64,000 nucleotides of DNA. Origin: Micromonospora halophytica. Its GTDB lineage: Bacteria > Actinomycetota > Actinomycetes > Mycobacteriales > Micromonosporaceae. A program made the position numbers and the translations under genes. Shown in pieces: positions 9,319 through 18,750 of the stretch. Every line of letters starts with the position of its first letter. Within the stretch, counting starts at the first letter, position 1. A model generated the notes under the pieces. That model did no database searches. It was not told where the DNA came from and saw only the letters and a list, made by a program, of their open reading frames with translations. Location: positions 124,001 through 188,000 of the forward strand of contig NZ_FMDN01000009.1 in NCBI RefSeq assembly GCF_900090245.1, written 5' to 3'.

Positions 9319-9930
9319 TCAGCGCGCCGCCGGGTCGGCCAGCAGCGCGGCCACCGTGCGGGCCATCACCGCCCGGGCCGCGTCCACGCCCAGCCCGAGA
9401 CCGTCGCGCAGCATCGACCAGGCCGGCCACATGCTCGCGGCCACCACGGCGTTCACCAGCTGCTCCCGGCCCGGCCCGGCCTGTTCCAGCTCGGCGGCGA
9501 AGAGCTGCTCGACCTCGTCGCGGACCCGGGCGATGTGCTTGAGCCGGTTGCGGTGCAGCTGCGCCGACACCGGCTCGCGCATCTGCGCGGCCCGGGCGGA
9601 CGGCGCGATGAGCTGCAGGAGCCGGGCCCGCTGCCGGCAGTACGCGTCGACCCGCTTGGCCAGCGGCAGCGCGGTGGAGATCGGCCGGTAGGCGGCGTCC
9701 TGCTGGCGCAGCAGCTCCCCGCCGCTCGCCTCGAACAGCGTCTCCATGTCCTTGAAGTTGGTCCAGAGCGTACGCAGGGAGACCCCGGCCCGCTCGGCGA
9801 TGCGTTCGCCGGTCGGCCGGAGGTCACCTTCGGAGATGAGCGCGAGGTGCGCCTCGACGATCGCCGCCCGGGTGCGTTCGGCCCGAGCGGTCCGGCCGTC
9901 GACCCGGCCCGGCGCCTCGACCCTGCCCAT
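9319..9930 (-). CDS. TetR/AcrR family transcriptional regulator
   Basis: A 203-residue TetR protein with the N-terminal HTH around residues 43-65 (RIAERAGVSLRTLWTNFKDME) and a helical C-terminal domain. The start ATG 9930 is chosen because GGGAGG lies about 8 bases upstream; a GTG at 9957 is also in frame. It lies 39 bp after the dehydrogenase stop at 9970, in the same direction, and so may be read with that operon. It precedes the LuxR gene. No palindrome is seen directly before it, so it is the less likely repressor of the shared operator. Confidence 0.87.
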   Translation of the reverse strand: MGRVEAPGRVDGRTARAERTRAAIVEAHLALISEGDLRPTGERIAERAGVSLRTLWTNFKDMETLFEASGGELLRQQDAAYRPISTALPLAKRVDAYCRQRARLLQLIAPSARAAQMREPVSAQLHRNRLKHIARVRDEVEQLFAAELEQAGPGREQLVNAVVAASMWPAWSMLRDGLGLGVDAARAVMARTVAALLADPAAR

Positions 9931-9969
9931 CCGCGCCGCCTCCCTCACCACCGTCACGTCACGCAGAGT

Positions 9970-11199
9970 CTAGACGGGCGACGCCGCGCGAGGCTGATGC
10001 CGGCGCAGCTCCCGACGGGCCAGCGACTGCCGGTGCACCTCGTCCGGGCCGTCGGCCAGCCGCAGGGCACGGGCCCGGGCCCAGAGCCGGGCGAGCGGGG
10101 TGTCCTGACTGACTCCCGCCGCGCCGTGGGCCTGGATGGCCCGGTCGATGATCCACTGCGCCGTCTCCGGCACCACGATCTTGATGGCCTGGATCTCGCT
10201 GTGCGCCTGCCGGTTGCCGACGGTGTCCATCAACCAGGCGGTCTTGAGCACCAGCAGCCGGGCCTGCTCCAGGCGTACCCGGGCGTCGGCGATCCAGTCG
10301 CGGATCACTCCCTGTGCGGCCAGTGGCCCGCCGAAGGCGTGCCGGTCGGAGACCCGGCGGCACATCAGCTCGACGGCCCGCTCGGCCATGCCGACCAGGC
10401 GCATGCAGTGGTGCACCCGACCGGGCCCGAGCCGGGCCTGCGAGATGGCGAACCCGGAGCCCTCCTGCCCGATCAGGTTGCCCGCCGGCACCCGTACGTC
10501 GACGAAGTCGATCTCGGCGTGTCCGCCGTGGTCGCTGTCGTCGTACCCGAAGGTCCGCAGGCCGCGCCGGACGGTGACCCCCGGCGTGTCCCGGGGGACG
10601 ATGATCTGGCTCTGCTGCCGGTGCCGGGGCGCGGCCGGGTCCGTGCGGCCCATGACGATGAAGACCTCGCAGCGCGGGTCCATCGCGCCGGTGACGAACC
10701 ACTTGCGGCCGTTGACGACGTACTCGTCGCCGTCGCGCGCGATGCGGGTGGCGATGTTGGTGGCGTCCGACGAGGCGACCGCCGGCTCGGTCATCGCGAA
10801 CGCCGAGCGGATCCGGGCCTGCAGCAGCGGGGTCAGCCAGCGTTCGCGCTGCTCGGCCGAGCCGAACAGGGCCAGCAGTTCCATGTTGCCGGTGTCCGGC
10901 GCGGCGCAGTTGAGCGCGACCGGGGCGAGACCCGGGGACCGGCCGGTGATCTCGGCGAGCGGCGCGTACTGGAGGTTGCTCAGACCGGCGCCGTGCTCGC
11001 CGGGGAGGAACAGGTTCCACAGGCCGCGTCGGCGGGCCTCGGCCTGGAGTTCCGTGACGATCGGCGGGACGGCCCACGGATCGTCGCGCTCCTGGGCCTG
11101 CTGGTCGAAGACCGGCTCGGCCGGGTGGACGCACTCGGTCATGAAGCGCAGCAGGCGCTCCCGCAGCCGTTCGGTCGTCTCGTCGTAGCCGAAGTCCAT
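9970..11199 (-). CDS. Acyl-CoA dehydrogenase family protein (ACAD10/11-like)
   Basis: A 409-residue dehydrogenase with FAMTEPAVASSDATN in the FAD-binding region, NGRKWFVTGA in the beta domain and the C-terminal ARALRLADGPDEVHR. The last motif is typical of the long ACAD10/11-type branch, where Asp/Glu of GPDE replaces the YEGT motif. The start ATG 11199 follows GGAGAG at 6-base spacing. It lies 147 bp downstream of the second SDR gene and is probably the last catalytic gene of the operon that begins at 12908. The substrate is not known. Confidence 0.9.
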   Translation of the reverse strand: MDFGYDETTERLRERLLRFMTECVHPAEPVFDQQAQERDDPWAVPPIVTELQAEARRRGLWNLFLPGEHGAGLSNLQYAPLAEITGRSPGLAPVALNCAAPDTGNMELLALFGSAEQRERWLTPLLQARIRSAFAMTEPAVASSDATNIATRIARDGDEYVVNGRKWFVTGAMDPRCEVFIVMGRTDPAAPRHRQQSQIIVPRDTPGVTVRRGLRTFGYDDSDHGGHAEIDFVDVRVPAGNLIGQEGSGFAISQARLGPGRVHHCMRLVGMAERAVELMCRRVSDRHAFGGPLAAQGVIRDWIADARVRLEQARLLVLKTAWLMDTVGNRQAHSEIQAIKIVVPETAQWIIDRAIQAHGAAGVSQDTPLARLWARARALRLADGPDEVHRQSLARRELRRHQPRAASPV

Positions 11200-11346
11200 C
11201 AACGTCTCTCCGTGTCCTCTCCGGGCGCTGCGCGACCGGCGGCGGCGCCCGCGCCCACGGCCGCGCCATGCAGTGACCCGGCGAGCAACCCGGGCTCGAC
11301 CCGGTCCTGGTGGGCGGACGGTCGGGACGGGTCGCGTCCGGGCAGC

Positions 11347-12141
11347 TCAGTCATCGCTCCCCCGTTCCAGGTCCTGCTGGGTCCGGTTCATGGCGCGCAG
11401 CCAACGGTCCGGGTCGGTGGCCCGCCGGGCGTACCAGGCGGCGGCCTCGGGGTGCGGCAGCACCAGGAAACGGTCGTCGGTCAGGGCCTCGGTGACGCAC
11501 TCGGCCACCTGTTCGGCGGTGACGGCCGACCCGTCGAGCAGGGCGGCGCTCATACCGTCGGCGTCGGTGAGCATCGGCGTCCGTACGCCCCGGGGGCAGA
11601 GCGCCTGGACGGTGACGCCGCGGTGGGCGTAGCTGGCCCGCAGCCATTCGGCGAAGCTCAGGGCGGCGTGCTTGCTCACCGAGTAGGGCGCGTTGCCGAG
11701 CAGGGTGAGCAGACCCGCCGCGGAGACGGTGACCAGCAGCCGGCCACGTCCTGCGGGAAGCCAGTGCGGCAGCAGCTCGCGCGCGGCGTACACCTGGGAC
11801 ATCACGTTCACCCGCCAGGCCCGCTCCCACGCCTCGTCGGGCGCGTCGGCACCGCCACCGGGGGCCACGCCCGCGTTGGCGCAGAAGAGGTCCACCGCGC
11901 CGAGCCGGTCCCGGGCGAAGGCGACCAGGGCCGCGACCCCGGCGGGGTCGGCCGCATCGGCGGGACAGGCGTGCCCGCCGACGCGCGCCGCCACGGCTCG
12001 GGCCGCCGTGGCGTCGAGGTCGTTGACCACCACCCGGGCTCCGTGCGCGGCGAACCGGGTGGCCAACGCCGCCCCGATGCCGGATCCCGCCCCGGTCACC
12101 ACGACGCCCGCCCCCGCGAGCGTCAGGCCGCGGGCGGTCAC
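11347..12141 (-). CDS. Short-chain dehydrogenase/reductase
   Basis: A 264-residue SDR with the cofactor motif TGAGSGIG (residues 16-23), CANAGV in place of NNAG, and Ser/Tyr/Lys in TVSAAG ... YSVSK. Its GTG start overlaps the stop of the SDR before it (GTGA), so it is translationally coupled. The C-terminal part (MLTDADGMSAALLDG onward) is longer than in FabG and resembles SDRs acting on bulky lipid or steroid-like substrates. This substrate link is only an inference from layout. Confidence 0.88.
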   Translation of the reverse strand: MTARGLTLAGAGVVVTGAGSGIGAALATRFAAHGARVVVNDLDATAARAVAARVGGHACPADAADPAGVAALVAFARDRLGAVDLFCANAGVAPGGGADAPDEAWERAWRVNVMSQVYAARELLPHWLPAGRGRLLVTVSAAGLLTLLGNAPYSVSKHAALSFAEWLRASYAHRGVTVQALCPRGVRTPMLTDADGMSAALLDGSAVTAEQVAECVTEALTDDRFLVLPHPEAAAWYARRATDPDRWLRAMNRTQQDLERGSDD

Positions 12142-12908
12142 CCGCTCGTCCGACCGGTGAGGGTGACCCCGCCGTCGAGCACGATCGTCTGCCCGGTGAT
12201 CCAGGCCGCGTCGGCGGAGGCGAGGAAGGCGACCGTGTCCGCGACGTCCTGTGGCCGTCCGAGTCGTTTGAGCGGGTACGCGGCGGCGACCTCATCCTCG
12301 CGGTCGGCGTAGAGGGCCGCCGCGAAGCGGGTCTTCACCACCGCCGGGGCGACCGCGTTGACGCGCACCGTCGGGCCGAGCTCCACCGCCAGGCAGGCGG
12401 TGAGGTGGTTGACGGCGGCCTTGCTCACCCCGTAGAAGGCGATGCCGCGCGACGGGGTGAGCCCGGCGATCGAGGAGACGTTGACGACGCAGCCGCCGCG
12501 ATCTCCCATGCCGGCGGCACAGACCTGCTGCACCCAACCGAGGGTGCCGAGCAGGTTGACGTCGAGGATCTTGCGGGCCGCCGCCAGGTCGAGCTCGGCC
12601 AGCGGCCCGTGGACGGGGTTGATGCCCACGTTGTTGACCAGGATGTCGACCGGCCCGAACGCCTCGACGACGTGGTGGACGGCCTCGGCGCGGTGAGCGG
12701 CGTCGTCGGCCCGGCCGGGCACGCCCACGGCGTGCGCCGGTCCGCCCAGTGTCGCGACCGCCTCGACCAGCGCCTCCGGGCGCCGGGCGGTGATCCCCAC
12801 CCGGGCCCCGTCGGCGACCAGCCGCCGGGCGATCGCCAGGCCGATCCCACGGCTGGCACCGGTGACGAGCGCGACCCGACCTGACAGTCGGCCTGAATTT
12901 GCATTCAC
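12138..12908 (-). CDS. Short-chain dehydrogenase/reductase (FabG-like), leaderless start
   Basis: A 256-residue classical SDR with TGASRGIG at residues 16-23, NNVGI for NNAG, VSSIAG and YGVSK. It ends ITGQTIVLDGG. The GTG start at 12908 has no RBS. Instead, on the minus strand TAATAT (12921-12916) ends 7 bases before the GTG, which is the arrangement of a leaderless promoter. Palindrome G (12900-12914) covers this start. First gene of the operon 12908 to 9970 and divergent from the thiolase. Probably a 3-hydroxyacyl-CoA dehydrogenase. Confidence 0.87.
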   Translation of the reverse strand: MNANSGRLSGRVALVTGASRGIGLAIARRLVADGARVGITARRPEALVEAVATLGGPAHAVGVPGRADDAAHRAEAVHHVVEAFGPVDILVNNVGINPVHGPLAELDLAAARKILDVNLLGTLGWVQQVCAAGMGDRGGCVVNVSSIAGLTPSRGIAFYGVSKAAVNHLTACLAVELGPTVRVNAVAPAVVKTRFAAALYADREDEVAAAYPLKRLGRPQDVADTVAFLASADAAWITGQTIVLDGGVTLTGRTSG

Positions 12909-12914
12909 GGTGCA
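12900..12914. promoter_or_regulatory. Operator-like palindrome G over the leaderless SDR start
   Basis: TGCATTCACGGTGCA has TGCA at both ends but a poorly symmetric centre; it is preceded by TT as in the other sites. It sits exactly at the predicted start of transcription and translation of the SDR gene. It is the weakest member of the set and may be a half-functional copy, because strong site F lies 85 bp away in the same divergent gap. Confidence 0.5.
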
Positions 12915-12915
12915 G

Positions 12916-12921
12916 ATATTA
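12916..12921 (-). promoter_or_regulatory. -10 box for leaderless SDR transcript
   Basis: On the minus strand the bases read TAATAT, close to the TANNNT consensus, 7 bases before the GTG at 12908. That spacing would put the first transcribed base at or next to the start codon. No clear -35 hexamer was recognised. Confidence 0.5.
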
Positions 12922-12998
12922 GGAAGCGGGCCACCCCTGCGTCAACGGTGGTGACAACAAGCACCCCCGGCGCGCGTTGACAGCAGAGCCCGACAACC

Positions 12999-13019
12999 CG
13001 CACTGTCAGTGCATATATT
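12999..13019 (+). promoter_or_regulatory. Operator palindrome F with -10 box, thiolase promoter
   Basis: CGCACTGTCAGTGCA (12999-13013) is a perfect 14-base inner palindrome around one central base except for its first base. It directly abuts TATATT (13014-13019), a good -10 hexamer. A bound repressor would cover the -35 to -10 region. The thiolase ATG is at 13047 behind GGGAGGA. Confidence 0.7.
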
Positions 13020-13046
13020 TTGCCGTGCTCCAGGGAGGACGCCGCC

Positions 13047-14267
13047 ATGCCAGAAGCCGTCATCGTCGCCGCCGCGCGGTCACCGATCGGCCGCGCGAAC
13101 AAGGGATCACTGCGTGAGCTGCGCGCCGACGACCTGGCCGCCGCGATCGTGCGGGCCGCACTGGCACAGGTGCCGATGCTCGACCCCGGCGAGATCGACG
13201 ACCTGATGCTCGGCTGCGGGCAACCGGCCGGGGAACAGGGCCACAACCTCGCGCGGGTGGTCGCCACCCTGCTCGACCTCGACCAGCTTCCCGGCACCAC
13301 CGTCAACCGGTACTGCTCGTCCTCGCTGCAGACCACCCGGATGGCCCTGCACGCCATCCGCGCCGGCGAGGGGCACGTCTTCATCTCCGCCGGGGTCGAG
13401 TGCGTCTCCCGATACGGCAACGGCCGCAGCGACGGGCACCCCGGCAGCACCAACGCCGCGTTCACCGGCGCGATGGCCCGCACCGCCTCCCGGGCCGAAG
13501 GCGGAGCACCGGACTGGCACGACCCGCGCCACGACGGTCACCTGCCGGACGTCTACATCACCATGGGCCAGACCGCCGAGAACGTGGCCCAGCTGCGCGG
13601 CGTGTCCCGGCAGCGGCAGGACGAGTTCGCCGTACGGTCGCAGAACCTGGCCGAGAAGGCGATCGCCGACGGCTTCTGGGCCCGCGAGATCACCCCGGTC
13701 ACCGTGCCCGGCGGGGCGGTGATCGCCGCCGACGACGGACCGCGCCCCGGCACCACACTCGACGCGGTGGCGGCCCTCAAGCCGGTGTTCCGACCCGACG
13801 GCACGGTCACCGCCGGCAACAGCTGCCCGCTCAACGACGGCGCCGCCGCCCTCGTCGTGATGTCCGACGTCCGGGCCCGGGAGCTGGGGGTGACCCCGCT
13901 GGCCAGGATCGTCTCCACCGGCCTGTCGGCGCTCTCCCCCGAGATCATGGGGCTCGGACCGGTCGAGGCGTCCCGGCAGGCGTTGCGCCGGGCCGGCATG
14001 TCCATCGGAGACGTCGACCTGGTGGAGATCAACGAGGCGTTCGCCGCGCAGGTGGTGCCGAGCGCCGACGAGCTGGGCGTCGACTGGGACCGGCTCAACG
14101 TCAACGGCGGCGCGATCGCGGTCGGCCACCCGTTCGGGATGACCGGCGCCCGGATCACCACCACCCTGATCAACTCGCTGCGCTGGCACGACCGGCAGAT
14201 CGGGCTGGAGACGATGTGCGTCGGCGGCGGCCAGGGCATGGCGATGGTCATCGAGCGACTCAGCTGA
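13047..14267 (+). CDS. fadA: Acetyl-CoA C-acyltransferase (thiolase)
   Basis: A 406-residue thiolase with all three catalytic sites: nucleophile Cys90 in NRYCSSSLQT, His361 in GHPFGMTGAR and Cys391 in CVGGGQG. Also present is NEAFA near residue 333. The ATG at 13047 has a strong RBS (GGGAGGA), so the longer frame upstream is not used. It catalyses the CoA-dependent cleavage of 3-ketoacyl-CoA, the last step of beta-oxidation. The close fit to FadA-type sequences and the neighbouring dehydrogenases favour degradation over synthesis. Expressed from the site F promoter. Confidence 0.93.
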   Translation: MPEAVIVAAARSPIGRANKGSLRELRADDLAAAIVRAALAQVPMLDPGEIDDLMLGCGQPAGEQGHNLARVVATLLDLDQLPGTTVNRYCSSSLQTTRMALHAIRAGEGHVFISAGVECVSRYGNGRSDGHPGSTNAAFTGAMARTASRAEGGAPDWHDPRHDGHLPDVYITMGQTAENVAQLRGVSRQRQDEFAVRSQNLAEKAIADGFWAREITPVTVPGGAVIAADDGPRPGTTLDAVAALKPVFRPDGTVTAGNSCPLNDGAAALVVMSDVRARELGVTPLARIVSTGLSALSPEIMGLGPVEASRQALRRAGMSIGDVDLVEINEAFAAQVVPSADELGVDWDRLNVNGGAIAVGHPFGMTGARITTTLINSLRWHDRQIGLETMCVGGGQGMAMVIERLS

Positions 14268-14486
14268 CCCGGTGACCTGCGCCGGGCGCGCAGCGCGGCA
14301 GGACGCGCCGCCCGTGCCGTGGTCCTCGCGCGATCGGTCGCCAGCGCGTTTCAGCAACCCTCGCCGGGCGTCGGCCCGCCCGGAGGACGGGTTCAACCGA
14401 CCGATCGCGCAGTCGCACATCGAGCAGGCGACCGGTTGGCACCTGCAGCGTGCCAACCTCCGAGTGCGCGGACCGAGTCGAGGCTG

Positions 14487-15383
14487 TCACTCGCCGGACA
14501 GGTCCCGGAGGACGGCCGCCAGTGCCTGCATCTGTTCCGTCCGGCGTGCCCGCGGGGAGTTGGGGTCGACCAGGGTGATGGCGGCCTTCCACAGCGCCCA
14601 GCCTCGAGCGCGGCGCCAGGTCTCGTCGTCGAGCCCGACCGTCTGGCGGAAGACCGGCCGGGTGTCGTCCGTGAAATAGGTGAACGCGATGACGAGGTCG
14701 CAGGCCGGATCGCCCACACCGGAACAGCCGAAGTCCAGCACGCCCGCGAGGCGACCGTCGGCGACGAGGATGTTGTCGACGCTGACGTCGCCGTGGAACC
14801 AGACCGGCCGGCCGGCCCACTGCGACGCCAGCGCCTCATCGATCACCCGGTCGGTGACGGCAGACTCGACGCCCAGCGAGCGCAGTACCGTCCGCGCCTC
14901 AAGGGCATAGTGCGCGAAGGAGCCGCCCCGGTGCGCGGTGTCGGGACCGGGGCGGGGCGCGTCGTCCTCCGCTGGTACGGCGCGCAAGTCGACCAGGAAG
15001 GACGCGAGGTCCGTGGCGAGCGCCGCCATGTCCGCGACGGGGGCGCGAGACAGCACCTCACCGTCCAGCCATCTGTTGACCGACCAGGCGAACGGGTAGC
15101 CGAGTGCGGGCCGACCGAGTTCGATCGGCATCGGCACCGCGACCGGCAAATGCGTCGCCAGGAACGGCAGCCAGCGGCTCTCCTTGAAAATCTGGTGTGC
15201 ATAACCTTCGGCGCTCGGCAGCCGGACGGTCAACTCGTCGCCGAGTCGGAACGTTCGGTTGTCCCAGCCCTGCGGCGACACGGCGACGATCGGCAGAGCA
15301 GCCCACTGGGGGAACTGGTCAGATATCAACCGCGCCACGAGTGTCTCGTGGATGTCCGGTCCGGCTGTGCTCATGCCTTCCAT
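14487..15383 (-). CDS. Aminoglycoside phosphotransferase-family kinase
   Basis: A 298-residue APH/choline-kinase fold protein. The catalytic loop HGDVSVDNIL and the metal-binding LDFGCSG are both present, so it should be an active ATP-dependent kinase. The start ATG 15383 follows GGAG; a second ATG at 15374 is also possible. The family covers antibiotic kinases, macrolide phosphotransferases and metabolic kinases, and the substrate cannot be told here. It is followed by two drug-efflux genes, which makes a resistance role plausible. Confidence 0.85.
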   Translation of the reverse strand: MEGMSTAGPDIHETLVARLISDQFPQWAALPIVAVSPQGWDNRTFRLGDELTVRLPSAEGYAHQIFKESRWLPFLATHLPVAVPMPIELGRPALGYPFAWSVNRWLDGEVLSRAPVADMAALATDLASFLVDLRAVPAEDDAPRPGPDTAHRGGSFAHYALEARTVLRSLGVESAVTDRVIDEALASQWAGRPVWFHGDVSVDNILVADGRLAGVLDFGCSGVGDPACDLVIAFTYFTDDTRPVFRQTVGLDDETWRRARGWALWKAAITLVDPNSPRARRTEQMQALAAVLRDLSGE

Positions 15384-15627
15384 TCAACTGCTCCGACTGC
15401 ATGCTGTCGTACTCCGGATGCCAGTGCGACGTCCGGCTGCCGGGACGACGGCCGTCCGAGGTCGGCTCCCATCGCCCGGGCCGCGGCCGGGACCAGCCGG
15501 CGCGCCGTGCGGCTCGCGGATGCTCGTCGAGGCCGGGCTGCGCCTGGCCCCGGCCGCCTCGACCGGCAGGCCCGACGTCGCTGACCGGTCGGGCCGCCGG
15601 GCAACCCCCAGCGGCCCGACCGGCGTG

Positions 15628-17208
15628 TCAGTGCAGGGCGACGGGAACGACTGCCCGCTCCTGCTGGTCGTCGAGCAGGTGCGACGGCTCGCGGCGGCGG
15701 GGCAGGAACGCGGCCGGGATGAACGTGGCAAGCACCAGCACGAACCCGACCCAGAAGGTGGTGGCGAAGGAGCTGGCGGCGAAGTCGAGGCCGCGCCCGA
15801 TGAGCGACGGGTCGACGGGAAACTGCCGGAGCAGCTCCGGCTGCTGCTGGACGGCGATGGCCAGGCCGGCCTCGGTCACCGGGTTGCCGCTGGGGTCGGT
15901 CGCCCCGGGGATCGGCCGGGAGCCGTTCAGCTCGTTGGTGAGGATCACCGACATCAGCGCGGCGCCGACGGACCCGCCGATCTGCTGGATGATGTTGACC
16001 AGGGTGGATCCCCGCGCCACGTCGTGCGACTGCAGGGTCTTCAGCGCCGAGGTCATGACCGGCATCATGGTGCCGCCCATGCCCAGGCCCATGACGAACA
16101 GCGAACCGCAGAGCAACCAGTACGACGTGTTCGCGTCGACCTGGGTGAAGGCGAAGAACCCGACGGCGATGAGCGCCAGCGCGAACGGCACCGTGCGGCC
16201 GACCGGGACCCGGTCGGCCAGCATCCCGGCGATCGGCATCGTCACCATCGCGCCGATGCCCTGCGGCGCCATCAGCAGGCCGGCGGTCAGGGTGGACTCG
16301 CCGTGGATCTGCAGGAAGTAGCTCGGGAACAGCAGGCCGGCGCCCATGAAGGCGATGATGAAGACGAACAGGGTCACCGTCGCCACGGTGAGGTTGCGGT
16401 TGGCGAACAGCCGCAGGTCGAGCAGGGGGTGCCGGGGCTTGAAGGAGTAGCGGACGAACCCGATCACGAGCGCGCCGCCGAGGAGCATCGGCGCCCACAC
16501 CTCGGCGTCGGTGACGGTGCCGGTCTCGGGGAGCGTGGAGATCCCGTAGAGGAACAGGGCGAGCCCCGGCGAGAGCATCAGCATGCCGAGGAAGTCGAAC
16601 GACTCGGACGGCTCGGGGGCGTCCTTCGGCAGCGCCAGCGCGGCGTAGACGAGGCCGACGGCACCGATAGGCAGGTTGATCAGGAAGATCCAGTGCCAGC
16701 TCGCGGTGTCGATCAGCCAGCCACCGAGGATCGGCCCGCCGATCGGCCCGAGCAGCATCGGAATCCCGAGGACGGCCATCAGCCGACCGATCCGGTGCGG
16801 CCCGGCCGCCCGGGTCATGATCGTCATGCCCAGCGGCATGAGCATGCCGCCGCCGAGGCCCTGCAGCACCCGGTAACCGATCAACTGACCGATCGTGTCG
16901 GCGGTGGCGCACAGCCCGGACCCGAGCGTGAACAGGACCAGCGCGATCATGTAGAGCCGCTTGGTGCCGAACCGGTCGGCGGCCCAGCCGCTGAGCGGGA
17001 TCACGGTGGCCAGCGCGAGCGTGTAGGCGGTCATCGTCCAGGCGACCTCGGCGTAGGTCGCGTCGAATTCGCGCTGGAACGTCGGCAGGGCGACGCTGAC
17101 GACCGTCACGTCGAGGATCGACATGATCGCGCCGAGCACGACGACCCCTGCCACCTTGAGAACCGCGCCGTCGAGCCGGTCCGACGCCGCGATGGATTGC
17201 TGTGTCAC
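15628..17208 (-). CDS. MFS drug efflux transporter, DHA2 (EmrB/QacA) family
   Basis: About 526 residues with fourteen hydrophobic segments, the usual DHA2 number. Motif C-like and motif A-like signatures appear (LDVTVVSVALPTFQ in helix 1, GWAADRFGTKRLY in the first cytoplasmic loop). The start is GTG 17208 because AGGAGAT stands at ideal distance; the upstream extension has no support. It should export hydrophobic drugs or natural products in exchange for protons. It lies next to a second efflux gene in the same direction, 162 bp downstream of it. Confidence 0.9.
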   Translation of the reverse strand: MTQQSIAASDRLDGAVLKVAGVVVLGAIMSILDVTVVSVALPTFQREFDATYAEVAWTMTAYTLALATVIPLSGWAADRFGTKRLYMIALVLFTLGSGLCATADTIGQLIGYRVLQGLGGGMLMPLGMTIMTRAAGPHRIGRLMAVLGIPMLLGPIGGPILGGWLIDTASWHWIFLINLPIGAVGLVYAALALPKDAPEPSESFDFLGMLMLSPGLALFLYGISTLPETGTVTDAEVWAPMLLGGALVIGFVRYSFKPRHPLLDLRLFANRNLTVATVTLFVFIIAFMGAGLLFPSYFLQIHGESTLTAGLLMAPQGIGAMVTMPIAGMLADRVPVGRTVPFALALIAVGFFAFTQVDANTSYWLLCGSLFVMGLGMGGTMMPVMTSALKTLQSHDVARGSTLVNIIQQIGGSVGAALMSVILTNELNGSRPIPGATDPSGNPVTEAGLAIAVQQQPELLRQFPVDPSLIGRGLDFAASSFATTFWVGFVLVLATFIPAAFLPRRREPSHLLDDQQERAVVPVALH

Positions 17209-17370
17209 GAAATCTCCTGAATCCCCGTGCCGGCCGACCCACGCCGGCCGGGCTCCGCCCCTGCCACGACGCGGTATCGGATGCGCCGGCGGGGCCCGCA
17301 GGCACACTAACGGCCCACGCCGACGTGCGGCGTCAGGATTCCCGAGTGTCGAGCGCAGCTGCCAGGATCC

Positions 17371-18594
17371 TCAGTGTGCCGCCACGACCACCACGTCCGG
17401 CTCGAGGTCGGTGAGCCGGCCCGGCCGCACGACCACGAGCAGGACCACCGTCGACGCCACCATGCCCCCAGCGACGACGAGCGCCATGGCGACCGCGCCG
17501 GTGCCCAGCACGCCCACGAGGGGCGCGGCCAGCGCGCCGACGCCGAACTGCACCGCACCGAGCAGCGCCGAGGCCGTGCCGGCCGCCTCCCCGTGCCGGG
17601 ACAGGGCCAGGGCCGGCGCGTTGGGCATCGCCAGGCCGGCCGCGGCGAGCACCACCCACAACGAGACGAGCAGGCTCGGCAGCCCGCCGAGACCGGTCGC
17701 GGCGAAGGCGAGCAGCGCCAGGCCGGCCGCGGTCCCCACCGTCAGGGCGGCGACGAGGATCCGCTGCGGCGAGTGCCGACGCAGCAACCGTACGTTGAAC
17801 TGGGTGGCGGCGATCAGCCCGACCGCGCCTGCCCCGAAGGCGAACCCGAACTGCTGCTCGTCCAGCCCGTACTGCTCCTGCAGGACGAACGACGATCCGG
17901 CCACGTAGGCGAACAACGCCGCCATGGCCAGTCCGGCGACCAGGACCAGGCCCACGAAGGTACGGTCGCGCAGCAGCGAGCCGTACACGGTCAGCGTCGC
18001 GACCACTCCGCCGCGCCGGCGCCGGCCGGGCGGCAGCGTCTCGGGCAGGCCGAGCGCGGCGACCACGACGAGCAGCACACCGAAGGCGGCCAGGGCCACG
18101 AACACGCCGCGCCAGTCCGTCCAGCGCAGCAGCGCGCCGCCGAGGGTCGGCGCGAGGATCGGGGCCGCGCCCATCACCAGCAGCAGCCGGGAGAGCAGCT
18201 TGGCGAAGGCCGCGCCGCTGAACAGGTCGCGGACCACGGCCATCGCGACCACCGAGGCCGCGGCGACACCGAGGCCCTGCACCACCCGCAGGCCACCGAG
18301 CACCGCGATGTTCGGTGCGACGGCGCAGAGCAGGGACGCCACGACGTGCAGCGCTATGCCGGCGATCAGCGGCGTACGTCGGCCGACGGCGTCGGAGAGC
18401 GGGCCGATCAGCAGCTGCCCGACGGCGAGGCCCGCCAGCGTTCCGGTGAGGGTCAGCTGCACCGCCGCCGAGGTGGTGTGGAAGTCGGCGACGATCGCCG
18501 GGAGCGCGGGCAGGTACATGTCGATGGTCAGCGGACCCACCGCGATCAGCGATCCGAGCACGAGAACGAGGCGCAGGCGTTGCCGAGGGCTCAT
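17371..18594 (-). CDS. MFS efflux transporter, Bcr/CflA family
   Basis: A 407-residue, twelve-helix transporter. TIDMYLPALPAIVADF in helix 1 and GPLSDAVGRRTPLIAG in loop 2-3 are the hallmarks of the Bcr/CflA (bicyclomycin, chloramphenicol) drug-resistance family. It starts at ATG 18594 close to a GGGGAC RBS. It probably exports small hydrophobic drugs. It forms a loose pair with the DHA2 pump downstream, but the 162-bp gap leaves room for separate promoters. Confidence 0.88.
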   Translation of the reverse strand: MSPRQRLRLVLVLGSLIAVGPLTIDMYLPALPAIVADFHTTSAAVQLTLTGTLAGLAVGQLLIGPLSDAVGRRTPLIAGIALHVVASLLCAVAPNIAVLGGLRVVQGLGVAAASVVAMAVVRDLFSGAAFAKLLSRLLLVMGAAPILAPTLGGALLRWTDWRGVFVALAAFGVLLVVVAALGLPETLPPGRRRRGGVVATLTVYGSLLRDRTFVGLVLVAGLAMAALFAYVAGSSFVLQEQYGLDEQQFGFAFGAGAVGLIAATQFNVRLLRRHSPQRILVAALTVGTAAGLALLAFAATGLGGLPSLLVSLWVVLAAAGLAMPNAPALALSRHGEAAGTASALLGAVQFGVGALAAPLVGVLGTGAVAMALVVAGGMVASTVVLLVVVRPGRLTDLEPDVVVVAAH

Positions 18595-18750
18595 CAGGTC
18601 CCCGGCGCCACGGGGACCGCCGGGGCGTCGACGGGGGCGGTCATCGGTTCGACTCCGGGTCCCGGGGCAGCCGGGCGGGCAACGGTGTGGAGGTCACGTC
18701 CCACTCCAAACCCGGACGCGGCGATCTGATTCCCGCTCGGCGGGGAGGCA

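Noticed and set aside
11200..11346. A possible small gene between the SDR and the long-chain dehydrogenase
   Set aside because: No start with RBS and no conserved-looking peptide in the 147-bp gap; treated as spacer.
12977..12982. TTGACA upstream of the thiolase as its -35 box
   Set aside because: It is 31 bases from the -10 TATATT, too far; the -35 is probably the weak CGACAA near 12991.
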